From Baylisascaris procyonis (Eukaryota > Nematoda > Chromadorea > Rhabditida > Ascarididae): DNA of 64,000 bases. Every line of letters starts with the position of its first letter. The first letter of the stretch is position 1. Where the stretch lies: positions 1,488,001 to 1,552,000 of the forward strand of contig JAZARR010000167.1 of the NCBI GenBank assembly GCA_037389465.1, read 5' to 3'. Under the pieces are notes generated by a model that was not told the origin of the DNA, did not search any database, and was given only the letters and a program-made list of their open reading frames with translations. The position numbers were made by a program, and so were the translations under genes. This document shows positions 10,802 to 22,210 of this stretch, in pieces.

Positions 10802-12883
10802 GCGCACATTCGCGTTCGAAGCGAGCCTTCGCTATTTGAAAACCTATCTTTTTTTCGGAGATTTCCATGGGCATAGAAGTGTGATACTGTGTTTATGAAG
10901 GCCTTTAGAAACAGCGATTTAAAAGTATACTCGTATGCGCGCTATAGAGAATAGGTGGAGAAGAATTGGAGAAAAAATAAGAAATAATTTCTAGCAAATC
11001 CACCGAATCATCAAATATTTTCCGACCCATAATTAATCAAAGACGTCAAGTGATTACCTGAAATGGAACCAACTGCAGTTTCGATTGAGTGATAAAAATA
11101 TGGATGAAAAATTTCGTGTTGTCTGAGCTTCATGTTTATTCCACATGCACTTCAAAGTTTTCATTGTGCTTTATCAAAACAGTCTTTAAAATTTGATCCA
11201 ACATTCAATTTTTGCTGGGGTCAAGCTCTGTTACAGCCAAAAATCAGGAGCTGCTCACCATACATATAAGTGGGGGCTCATTTGACCTACGACCTCGCAT
11301 ATTTTCAGCTGTAATAGAAAGAACAGCGGACGTAGTGCCACGCGCTTGCGCAAAATCATTAGCAAAAGCACATTATTGTTGCAGTCCGGTATCAAAAATT
11401 AAAGAAACAGTCACAGTTTAAGTGAGGGCGGAAGCGATGAGCGCAAAAACTAATCTTGATTTTTTCCTTCTTTTCAACTAGGACAAACTATTTCTTTCCA
11501 GGCACAATTCTTATTGCGTTTGGTTAGAGTGATAAACCTGAAAATTAACCTATTAAACACTCACCTTTTAAAGTATCAGAGTAGACAAGGAAGTGTGTGT
11601 CGTTGTATGCGCGTGATAATGTGAGTCACCGGTGTATTTATGTTGGTTAACTTTCGGTTTCATAAAATGCATATTGGTGGCACATAGGCAAAGGAAAGTG
11701 TAGGTATAAAATCGTAATGTAACATCATAATTCTTATATCACACAGCTGTATCGGAAAACATAGATTTGTGGTGTGCCACAAATGTTTTCATTTTCACCC
11801 CTGAAAAACTCTCACTCTTCCGTTGACATTTTCAAAATGCCCTTTACTTTCAACATATGCATTGCCTAGTACTTTATCTATGCTTTTTGTGTAGTATGGC
11901 AGAATCCGTTTACACCATTTAGACAATAAAGTGATCTTCATATGTCAGAGACAAAGAAGGATATGGAGGTATCAGTAGATATTCGCATTGCTTGCGGATC
12001 TTTTTTCATTGACACCTTTATTTTTCGTCTTTGAAAATTTCATCTACATTGGAAAGTGAAACTTCTTTTAAATAAGATTTCATGTGGAGAATGAACGGAA
12101 AAGTGAAAGCAGAGGAATGAAAACTGCATAGAATGAAATATTGAGTAAATATTTTTAAAAAATTGGATTGGTATTTCTTGTTGTGGTTGACTGGAGCGGT
12201 CAAATGCAAAAGTTAGCTAGCTTCAACATCCATTCATGCGTATTGCAAGGATTAAAAGCAAATGCAGTGCATAAAAATTGATTACTAAATAACTAAATTC
12301 TCCAACCTGTTCTAGAGATTTTTCTTTCTGAAGAACGGCACTATGTTTGATGTTCTTCATGAAAAGAAGTCACTCTGAAGCAAATTTTGTCACGGACTTA
12401 TCAGATTTCTTCCAGTGATCGATACACAAGTACTAGAACAGTGTAAAGGAAGAAAAGATGAAATGAAAAAGTTCGTTAATGCTCTGGACCCCAGCATGTG
12501 AATGCACTATCAAAAGCTGGTATGGTGTGGTGGGGATTTCAATTTTAGGTGCAGCACCGCTTCGGAAGAATTTTTTAGCTTTCTAAGCACGTTGGGATTC
12601 TTCATTTCAAACCATTCAAATGAGAGTAACCGGCGAGATATTTGCCACAAACAATTTAACTCTCATTTTCTCATATGCAAATCATCTATTTTTTCACTTT
12701 CTTTGCCACACATTTTTCCGGATTTTCCGGATGCATTTTTGTTTCCTGTACATGTTACAATTACATTTCATCAGGAGTATTTTCTGCTTTCATTTCATCA
12801 ATCACATCACTCATTCGGCCAGAAATTTCATTTATGGCACTAAATGAGTTCAAATTTCGCAAGCATATCTTCTATCTGAAAAA
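10802..12883. other. Intergenic stretch, AT-rich
   Basis: No exon with matched splice sites and phase was found. Open frames near 11212-11421 and 12018-12209 lack support from splice signals or recognisable composition. Confidence 0.35.
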
Positions 12884-14261
12884 TCATTTACGTCCAGGCC
12901 ATGATCCTCCAATAGGACAACGGCTACATACACAGGTCGGACGACCACCGCGTTTTTCACAGTGCCCCGCGCCACATTTCTGAAAAAAAAAATTCATTTT
13001 ATTGTTTTCATTGTAGAATAGTTGCATTTCCGATCAATCTGTGGACCTTGTGAAAAGTTGCATTATGAGACAAAAAAGCAAACAAAAAACGACAGGATGT
13101 TCGTCTCTGTGTGCCTTTGCATATTTGCTTTGCACAAATGCACTATATTGTGTTTATATTTGTGCCTATGTGTCTATGTGTGTTTGTTTGTGGGGGAGTT
13201 ACTACTCCGGACCAACCGAATTTGGAATAAATGGAGCTATATTTACTTAAGAGAGCCAAAAAATTAGCACATATGTTGCTCCGACATGATTTTCATTTTG
13301 CACCGACATAATCATCTGAACTAAATTCTAGGCCTGGTAGGAACTAGCAGATTTCTACAGGCGATCTTACCAGGTGAAAGATGCCGTTCTGCATATATGA
13401 CTTTTTGATAGTTGCTGTAAGAGGGTATTCATCTGATCGAAGCCATTTAAGAGTAATCAGACAGGTAGTCAGGTCATAGATAGTTGGGTGAAGGGCTCAC
13501 CGGTCGGCCTGTTTAACTGCCTCAACTTTCAAGCATTTGTTCATACATTTCATGAAAAAGTTATATTGCTAAGCACAAGCAAATAATTTGACAAAAATTT
13601 TAGCGGAAGCTTTTCTAGCCTGAACCAAACACCCCAATGCAACACATCCCGACAGTGTCGGAAGCATTGTAGGATTTGCTTCGTTTCGTTGCTCGAGCAC
13701 CATTTCATTGCCCAATATATATTTGCGGGAATTTTCGAAGCGAACAAGCCGATCATAATCTGTGAGGTTTATTAATAAATGAGGCGCTCATGAAATGACA
13801 CTGTTTAATTTAAAGCAATCTGCGGCTATGGAGTAATCTACAAGAATTGTGCTCATACTCGCTGTACTCAAATGCTTTTGGTATTGATGGAATTATGCAC
13901 CGCGACGTGAACGAATGTTCAGGTGTATGATAATTTTCTACTGAAACATACCGTGCGAATATGCTAGAAAGATTTTAAAAATGCCGCCAAGCTTAAAATT
14001 CACGATAATATTCAAGCTCTCCTTCAATTTTTGAAAATTTAAATTCCTCAGCAGCCTAACCTCAGTCACTCAGCCTAGTTATCTCTGAAAACAGGTTCAC
14101 TGACTTGGAATGCCGACCTGAAATTTGCATGAATTGATGCATAATCCTAGTGCAGCCTTACTGAGCCCCGGAGTATTCATCCTTGCACACGTCGAGAAGT
14201 TGATGCCCGCATTCACACAAACCAACACCATTGTCAATACGATCGCTGTGAAAATTCTCAT
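12884..14261 (-). CDS. Small secreted cysteine-rich protein (three exons, ~109 aa)
   Basis: Exons: 14261-14162, 13759-13626, 12979-12884 (TGA), with phases 1 and 0 that agree. The start MRIFTAIVLTMVLVCVNA is a textbook signal peptide with likely cleavage after VNA. The mature part has eight cysteines. The last six are packed in the C-terminal 37 residues: the end of exon 2 gives CVALGC, and the last exon gives KCGAGHC, then a TCVCSRC cluster, ending PGRK. Spacing resembles small disulfide-rich defence or venom-like peptides (a CxC near the end) but is not a clean match to any family I know. Splice sites: donor A|GTAAGG, acceptor CCTCACAG, donor TTG|GTTCAG (weak), acceptor TTTTTTCAG (strong). 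The cysteine frame of the last exon competes with another open frame, so the second junction needs cDNA. Confidence 0.55.
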
Positions 14262-14290
14262 CTTTGCAAACAGTTATAAGCCAACCTGAA
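14262..14290 (-). promoter_or_regulatory. Candidate spliced-leader acceptor of the cysteine-rich gene
   Basis: On the minus strand CTTGCACTTCAG ends at 14286, 24 nt upstream of the ATG at 14261. It is pyrimidine-rich before the AG and has no intervening ATG. Confidence 0.4.
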
Positions 14291-17132
14291 GTGCAAGGGA
14301 TCGTTTCAAAACAATTTCCTACCGTTACATTAAATGCTATTGTCTTAATAGACATTTCTTAAACTCATAGATATAGCAGTAAATAAATAGTTCATTTGAA
14401 ACATTGTCGAACTTACATAAAACTGAATATCTTCCTATCGCCTTTCAAATATTAGCTGCATAATATCTGTTACATTATGGCTACTACATTCATTCAATCG
14501 AAGAGGATTTATCAATGCGACTATAATATTCATTAATTCTAATTAATGCTCGATGTTCACCATTAATTTAATTCAATTTTATGCTCATCTACTTGCAGTT
14601 GTTACTGCCTACTACTAGAAACTTCTCCTAATTCAGTGTTTGTTAAGGAACATTGTCAATGCGGACAGCCATCAATCAATGATCATTAGGAGTTGAGTGA
14701 CCAACTCCCTAATCACCACAGATGTTTACATGAACGAACACATGACTGCAGTGAGTCGTTGCAATAACCCACAGACATCACAAGCATAGAAACACCTATG
14801 CGTCAGACTAGAAACTTTTTTGACGGCTAGTACAATGAGCACACAATTGCTAAAGGAGTCTCGAAGGTTAACCTATGTTTCTATCAAGGAAATTTCCATT
14901 TCTTAGAAATTATATTTTTAAATCTCATGAACATTTTATTACATGAAACATTGCAAAACTTGCAGAAAAGAATCGAAAGGCGGAAATATTGGATTTATAA
15001 TAAAAAGTATAATTGTTAAAAAACAAAGAATCGGCCTTGAATCGACCATGCTTCACGTTTAGAGATGAAAACCGTTGAAGCTCACAATGGAATTAGAGGA
15101 CTTTGTCTAATTTGCTACTTACGACCGCCGACTTTTATATGAAATGTTGGCCGTTTAATGTCAGTTGATATAATGGTCTGATTCACTACTTCGTTTTCAT
15201 CGGTCGGTTTTAATCGATCGTTGGCGTCGGTCTCATCGCTATCGAACGATCAATGTTGACTTCTCGAAGTACATTCAGCATGAATCTTGCATCACGCTTG
15301 GGAAACTAATTTCTTCGAGGAGAGGAACTTTAATTTTTATGAAACATCACCAATACTACTTAGTGCAATATTTGAAGGAACGCATCACGCATGCTAGCAT
15401 TCCTGCTTGTCACTTTTTTCACGACAACCGCATCGTATAGGACTTAAAATCATATGAATTCTCAGGTTTTGTTAATTTTTTAAAATATGAATAGCCACTA
15501 TACGAATTTCTACTTCACAAGATGTTGCGTTAACGTTCAACGCCAAGACAAACCTCAATAACGAAATGGAATTCTTGTTTTTATAGTGTTATAGCTAAGG
15601 CATGTGAACCTGAATGAGCGTACATAAATATATAGGAGTTGGAGAGAGTGCCATAAACAAATTGTAAACAAATCGAAATAACTTTTGCAAAAATTTTTAT
15701 TATATGCCTTGTGATGATAAATTCAGAAATTGTTGGGGAAGAATTTCTTTTGGATGGGAAGTTTGTGGTGTCTGGAAATGTTTTTTACATTACCGATGAT
15801 TTGCCGAGATTATCCTTTCATCAGCTGGTACAACGATTCACAAGTTTTGAATTTCGTATTCTTATTTGCACATCATGTGAATTTTCTCCCACTCAGCTGT
15901 TCATGCAATAGCGGAGTGCACTAAAACCTCAAGCCCCTGCTTATCAGGCGATCAGAAAAGCTGTTTATGAGAATGTGAAAGCACGGCGGCAAATGAGTTC
16001 ATGCTCGAATAGTCTACGGTTGTATGCACGTTGATTAAGCCCACTTTAAAACGAATCGATGACTTAAATTTAAAGCAATGCACTGAGTTTTTTAACCGCA
16101 TTCACTGGGGTTCTAATTTATTAGACTTCTTAAGATGCAGGTTTGCAGCCTATTATATTGTTGCAAGCGTGTAATGGAGAAAGGAAAATGGAGCGGAGAG
16201 TGGGGATGGAGATTATGAGGCGAATGTTTTTTCCCATTTTCCTGTGTTATACATTTCTTAGTTTCGAAATTACTCGTTCATAGTGAACACCCATATTAAG
16301 AGTTATGGCTTACTCAGGATTGGGGATCGATGGCCGGGTCCTGGATGAAAAATGTGGCAAATGAAGAAGCAAAAGTTCTAAATTTTCTGATCGAGGACCA
16401 AGTCCTAGATATGAATGCACAAAATGCAACATCCATATTGTTTCGCGATTGGCATGTTACTTTCTTTTGTCAACAATAGAAATTGCAAAAAAATTTCTGA
16501 AGTATTCATGTTTATGAAACTTTCGAGTGGAAATTTCAGATACTTCCTTAAACTTGCAGAAAAGGACATGGAAACACATAAAAAATTTCTAGAAGGTTAG
16601 AAACCATAATGGCAGTCAAGGAAATGCCAAAGCAGAACTAGTAAATGACAGCAAAATCCAGCAATGATCTAAATTTGCATTACAAAATCGAGTTGAAGAA
16701 CCACGTTTTAAGTGACACTTCACAGTAATATTTTTGGTCTTCTCTGAAGTCGCACTTTTCAAGATCGTAACAAAACTTTCTGGAACACCTCCAGAGGGTT
16801 TCCTAGAAACTGATCGGAAACGAGAGTTCCGAGGTCTACAAAATTTCTATGTTGATAACATTCTTGCCGCGCAAGTGCATTTTATTTTACTCAGCAAAAC
16901 TTTATTAGCGAACAGAAGGTCGTATTTCTAAGCTAAGAATTCGAATGAAGATTTACTTCACTTAATTTCAAAGTGACCTTTATTCGATAGTTTAGCAATC
17001 ACTCATATATTAGCCTTTTTCCTCACCAAGAAAACAAGAGACATTTGGACGATCACCTTCGCGAAAGTGCAGTTTTTATTTTAAAGAAAGCGTCTGTATC
17101 GACGATGCAAAGGGAGAAGCTGGGAAGCTTAC
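14291..17132. other. Intergenic stretch with one cysteine-rich minus-strand frame
   Basis: Mostly AT-rich with nothing assignable. At about 16806-16690 on the minus strand, after an acceptor TTTCTAG, a frame opens with four Cys in about 20 residues (RCSRKFC, then EKC and YYC). I could not connect it to a signal-peptide exon. Confidence 0.3.
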
Positions 17133-17358
17133 CTATCGAAGAGTACTACAGAGTGGAGATTGCGACGAAAAAACTCGGTGATAAAACTTGCTGACCAAAG
17201 TTTCGCAAGTCCGTTTCTACAGGGAAATAATATGTCATTCGCTTTTTCCAATTCCTCTCCATCCCACTTCACGGTCCTGGCTGGTTCCCTAAGATCCGAA
17301 ATCATGAGAAGTAATGATTTGTTCGAAGGAAGTCGGTTGTTTGCATGCAAAGCCGCAA
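17133..17358 (-). CDS. Possible internal exon of an unrecognised gene
   Basis: A 226-nt open stretch is bounded by a strong acceptor (eight T then AG) and a strong donor (GATAG|GTAAGC), phase 2 at its end. It encodes about 74 residues including AALHANNRLPSNKSLLLMIS and a C-terminal FFRRNLHSVVLFDR. I do not recognise it and could not place flanking exons with confidence. It may be part of a degraded element: the adjacent 17.45-17.75 kb also shows several overlapping open frames. Confidence 0.25.
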
Positions 17359-18393
17359 CTAAAAAAAATTTTTGCAATCCACTTGAAACCGCGTTCAGAC
17401 CGCGGTTTGACATGAGCACTTTATTATTTCTTCAGATTCCATGAACTTATTGAAATTGTTACAGATCCTAACAAAGCTGGGGAGGAGAGGTCGTTTTCTG
17501 TTGGAAGCTGCATCCAGAAGGTTTTGTTATCGTATACTTTGTCGTTCGTGAATTGAAACAGCAAGGCTTACGTGGCTAGATCGATGAAGCAGCAAATTTT
17601 CGTAATTATATAAAACAAAAGAGCTAAAAAGATTTCCGCAGCGTTCCATAATCTTGTACAGACGGTGGGCTAATTCCCTCTTGTTGACTCATTTGAAGCG
17701 TTCTAAAGCTGCGCTTTGTCCTTCGATTGCACTCTATTGATCATTCCTATCAGGATCTTGCTTAAATGAGTCTGCGGTCATTATGTTATTTAACTGCAAA
17801 ATTTCTCATATGAAAGCTGATTTTAGATATGGGAAAAAATTCTACTGATTCAGATCATCTTCATGCCGTACTGCAGACGGTATTCGCACAAGAAACTTAT
17901 TGCATCTGTTTTATTCTGTTGTAATTAAAAGTAAATGTAGCATAAATGGTATGGGGGCAAGGATTCGTTTATGAAGCTTATTCCCACTAACGATTGGTTG
18001 CAAATCATCCGCGGTTGTTTTTCTGCGACAAATCTAAGATGTCTCTTACGGTTTGCGGCTTTCGGCCAATCATTTTGAGATTAGCGTGGCATCGTCTCCA
18101 CCGTATTTGCATGGTTCATCTCTAATTTTATGCTCTATGCGTTTCTTTTTGCTGTTTCATTTTGCTTTTCATGAGTGAACGAATTTCTTGGAACCTGTAT
18201 TGCTAGTAGGATATTGTCCGCTTATCCTGATATTCCTTCACTGCCTTCTCCTTTCAAATCTTTGATATGCTCATGCACCTGGGCAAAGCCTTTCAGGTGA
18301 TTAGACAAATAAAGGGACCCGTAGCACTGCACTAGATGTGAAGCAATTATCGCATTATATTTCAATCAGTGAATACAGTCATTTCTTTTAAAG

Positions 18394-18915
18394 ATGATAT
18401 TCATGGCAGTTTTAACAAACAGGTCAATGGTTCGAAGCCGAATATGCTGCAAAACTGTTGCAATAGCACTGAGTGCATCGATACTTGCGAGTTCGGTCCG
18501 CAATATTTTTTTCGAGCGGTAAGAAATTCGAATGGTTCTTCAATAGCAAGAAATTTCTATCAAAATTTCCATTTAATATCATCATTTTTATGACAGGAAA
18601 TCACCTATTATGAAAGTTTACTATGACTCTTATTTCCGATTTGAAGTATTGATTGGCTCAGAAGACTGGCCAAGATTGCACTAAACTAATGAGTAACTCT
18701 TGTTGTTGCAACGTTTTAGCATCGTTCAAACGCTGACTTATTCACATCATATTTCCTTCCTTTCTGATGGGAAAAAATCGCCTAATGCCCATTTGCAACA
18801 GAACAACGATAGATTTATTAGTTTATTATACAAATGCACTATTTACAATGAATTTCACTCTGACTCATACGGGATGATGCATAACGCTTTTGTTGAACAA
18901 ATGAGTTTAGCATGA
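18394..18915 (+). CDS. Possible two-exon small protein
   Basis: Exons 18394-18518 and 18720-18915 (TGA) join in phase 2 through a strong donor (GAGCG|GTAAGA) and acceptor ACGTTTTAG, giving about 106 residues. The start is MIFMAVLTNRSMVRSRICCK followed by a hydrophobic Ala/Leu/Ser stretch (VAIALSASILASS) that could be a membrane anchor. The second exon is polar and ends EQMSLA. A competing frame in exon 1 carries four Cys (NCCNSTECIDTC) and uses the same donor in phase 0, but it does not join exon 2. No family is recognised. Confidence 0.33.
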
Positions 18916-21900
18916 AATGCATTGATAGCCTTTCATAGTGAAAATTTATGAGACAATTAGATGACATGTTGTTCTACACAATATCGAAACTATTCATCAA
19001 ATCGTTTTTTTTTTTGCAAATTAAAAAATATATTTTCTATAGATATAATTTATAAGACAAAGTGACAAAATTCATCAAAAATTTTTATAAGACAAATTCA
19101 TAGTGAAAATTTGTAAGACAAGACAAAAAGACAATTACAAAAATTCATCAAATCGAAAATATTTGTAAAAATGATTGATATAAAAATGGCAGATGTTAAA
19201 CGACGCTAATAACAAACGAGAGAATTACACCATTCCTCATTTAGTTAGGATGTTGCTGAAGATGCTCTAAATTTTGTTGAAAACTAACATTACACCTGAA
19301 CGAGCGTTTCATTCAAGCCGATTGCCTGTGCCTTATGTATTTCTCAGTGGAAAATTCCACACAGAATACACACTGTGCGTCATCCCTATTGAACACAACA
19401 CAAGTGAATCAGTGAATTTTCCTGATCGAGTAGTGGTAGTTATTGAGACTCCAACGTTTCTGTTTTTAACTTCCCCAATAGATTTCACTTGTTTTAGCCG
19501 GCATTCATTCCTTTCACTGTTTTTGATGAGGCGGTGAAATAAACGAGAACTAACAGATTTTTGAAAATGCTATGACGATTTGTGAAAGATGACTGCCTTA
19601 GCCGAAGTGTCTTGCGGCGGCACGGCGAAGGAAATATCACGGATATAATCACGTTTATCTCTTTAAGCCCGAGTAAAGTTATGTTGACTTTGACACATAA
19701 GGGATATGAAACAGCAATAATCATCAGCGAAATACTCATATTATCGTCCTGCTTCAATCCTCTTAATTATAATCAAGTATCAAAAATTAGAACATGAAAG
19801 AAAACGTAAAATACAACAGTACATCATCAACGAATAATGCTCAGAGAATATCTACGAAACATATGAAACGTTGAGTTCCTCTTAACAGATGAATCAATCT
19901 TTGACCATAACAAGAATTGTTTATCCCGTATATATCAATGACCATTATGGAACGCCTTTTTGATGTAATTGCTAATTTTATCCAGACTGAAAGGAATAAA
20001 CCAAACAATTTAATTCACAAGAAAGTATCTGATAAAAGCATTTTTCTATTCATCACATAACCCCGTAATGACTCATTATTGAACCGACACATTTTTTACA
20101 TTGCCAGACTAGGTCTTCACCAGACGAACTCTACAGCAACACTTAGCTGAACAGCTGGGTAAATGTTTTTCAGAGCCCCACCCTCAGCATCATATCCACG
20201 TGCATTTATATCCTGTCATCAGAGTTCTTTAACCATGGGGAGAAAACCTCGGGCCATGAAATTTCTTGCTACCTATGTTTTCCTCCGCTCGCCTCTTCGT
20301 TAAGGCTGCCATGACTTTGTTTGTTATGATGTTCTCACGATTTATGTCAAGTGGAATGCGTTTCCGATCAGAGCTATTTGTCGGATCAGTCCGTAGGACC
20401 CAATAGAGCGTGAGAGTGAAAGCCGAGTTGGCAAAAACGCTTATTTCACCTGCTTCCTGTATTCAGAAGAAAGCAGAACGACACAGCACATAGCCTTCAC
20501 CAAATTTCGAGGTTTCAGTTATTTCGCCACAAATTGTCTGATAAATTTTTCTGTTGAGTATGAAAAATTTTTGCAAAAACAGCGGTGGTAGCATCCGCAG
20601 AAAACACTTGATGCATCAATAAAAAGATGGTGCCCATCTACAAAAATGCAAGGTTCACGAAAGTCCATAGCAATCAGGAGCGAGTAGTGCTATATATTAT
20701 ATTCCTCCTCATGTCATCAACTTCATTCCCTGAAATTGCGAAATCGCACCGGATATCACTTTTCTTCGAAAAAATAAGTTTTTTTCTTTTCATAGAAAGC
20801 TTGAAGTAGCGAATGATGAAGTGGTTGGAGATTACAATTACTGAGACGCCACGCTAACAGAAAGACAACAATAAGGGAATAGGGAAACGCACTTTCCATT
20901 CCCAAACTCCATGGAATCTTACTTATACAGAGAACTACTCGGAAAATCCGATATTTTATCACTTAGGACGAATGGTCATTGTGGTCGTCTATCTTTGAGA
21001 AGTTATTTCGGAATCGCAGCAATATTAGGTATGAGAAGAGAAGAGGGATTGTTTAGCTTTCACGGAGATAGTGAACCAGAGACTGCCGACATTGAATGCG
21101 GCAAGGGGGAGAACAATGAGAAGGTGGCATCACCGTCTCATGCATTGTTAGAGGTTAGCAGAGAATGAGATAAAATCTTTTCTAAGTTCTCCAGCAACAT
21201 GCAAGTGTTTTCAGATGGTTGCGATGGTTGCCTAGTGTCTGTTATATAGCGTAGAAGCACAGATGGTGCCCTTTAAAGTATAGAATCACATTTTGGGGCT
21301 TAGGGCACATGAAAAAATCCGGTCGTGAGGAATGAAAGGAAAACGCTTCGCAACTTTATAACAAAACTACAGACCGCAGTTGGAAGAGTGAAGAATTTGC
21401 AGAGTTTACTGCAAGCAATACCAGTGAAATATTCCTTTTGCTTTTCAGGAATTTTCACATCGCGATATCAAAATGCGGCTATGATTGCCAGCAGTTTTGT
21501 CGAATATGTGGCGATATGCTGCATGTGCTTCGCGGAAAAGTTGTCCCCATTGTTCCTTGACGGAAATCAGAGAGATTGTGCCTTTCGCTAATTTCAAAAC
21601 TTGGGAGACATGCCTCAGTTAGGACAGTGAGGAAGCTGCTAATCGGCGAAAATCATTGTTTTGCTGCCGATGAAGCTTCCTCAGTTCTCAAGTTTGCAAG
21701 CGGATTTTCGAGCTCATTATGCAGCTGCGTAACAAAATGAGCTCCGTGTACGGAGTTTTTGGAAGCCGGTTGCATTCACGATTGGGTCTCAGAGTGTCCA
21801 CAGTATTTCAAAACGGTCATGCGGACGAATATTGTCGGTCCGTAGAAAGAAGGCTAAAGTTATGCGCGCGAATGTTGCTGCTGGCGGAAAGGGAGGGCAT

Positions 21901-22210
21901 ATGGAGAGAATAAATATGAAAGTACAACACTGCTTTTTGCCAGTCTCTGACTTTGTATCATGTGAGCGTCGTATGGCCGCTTCAAGAGGGAAGTGCCTAA
22001 TTTGTACTGCTGAGTGGTAGATTCATTGAAACATCGGTTTACTATATTTGCTTCTACAGGTTCCTCCACTCTACCTTTGCATTTGACAGCACTCTTATCT
22101 ACGATGTTTGCACATCATCATTGCTCACTTTGCTTTTGTTGCGACGGAGTTTTAGCTAGAAGTGATCGAGGAAATATTAAATGAAGAAAACGAAGAAAAT
22201 TGCTACATAA
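18916..22210. other. Mostly unassigned; degenerate direct repeats at 18930-19170
   Basis: From 18930 to 19170 the words CATAGTGAAAATTT and GACAA recur in imperfect tandem. Plus-strand open frames at 20911-21168 (about 85 codons, possible donor GAG|GTTAGC) and 21719-21913 have amino-acid composition like real proteins but no confirmed neighbours. A strong acceptor near 21450 (TTTTGCTTTTCAG) precedes a frame with four Cys (KCGYDCQQFCRICGD). None is firm enough to call a gene. Confidence 0.3.
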
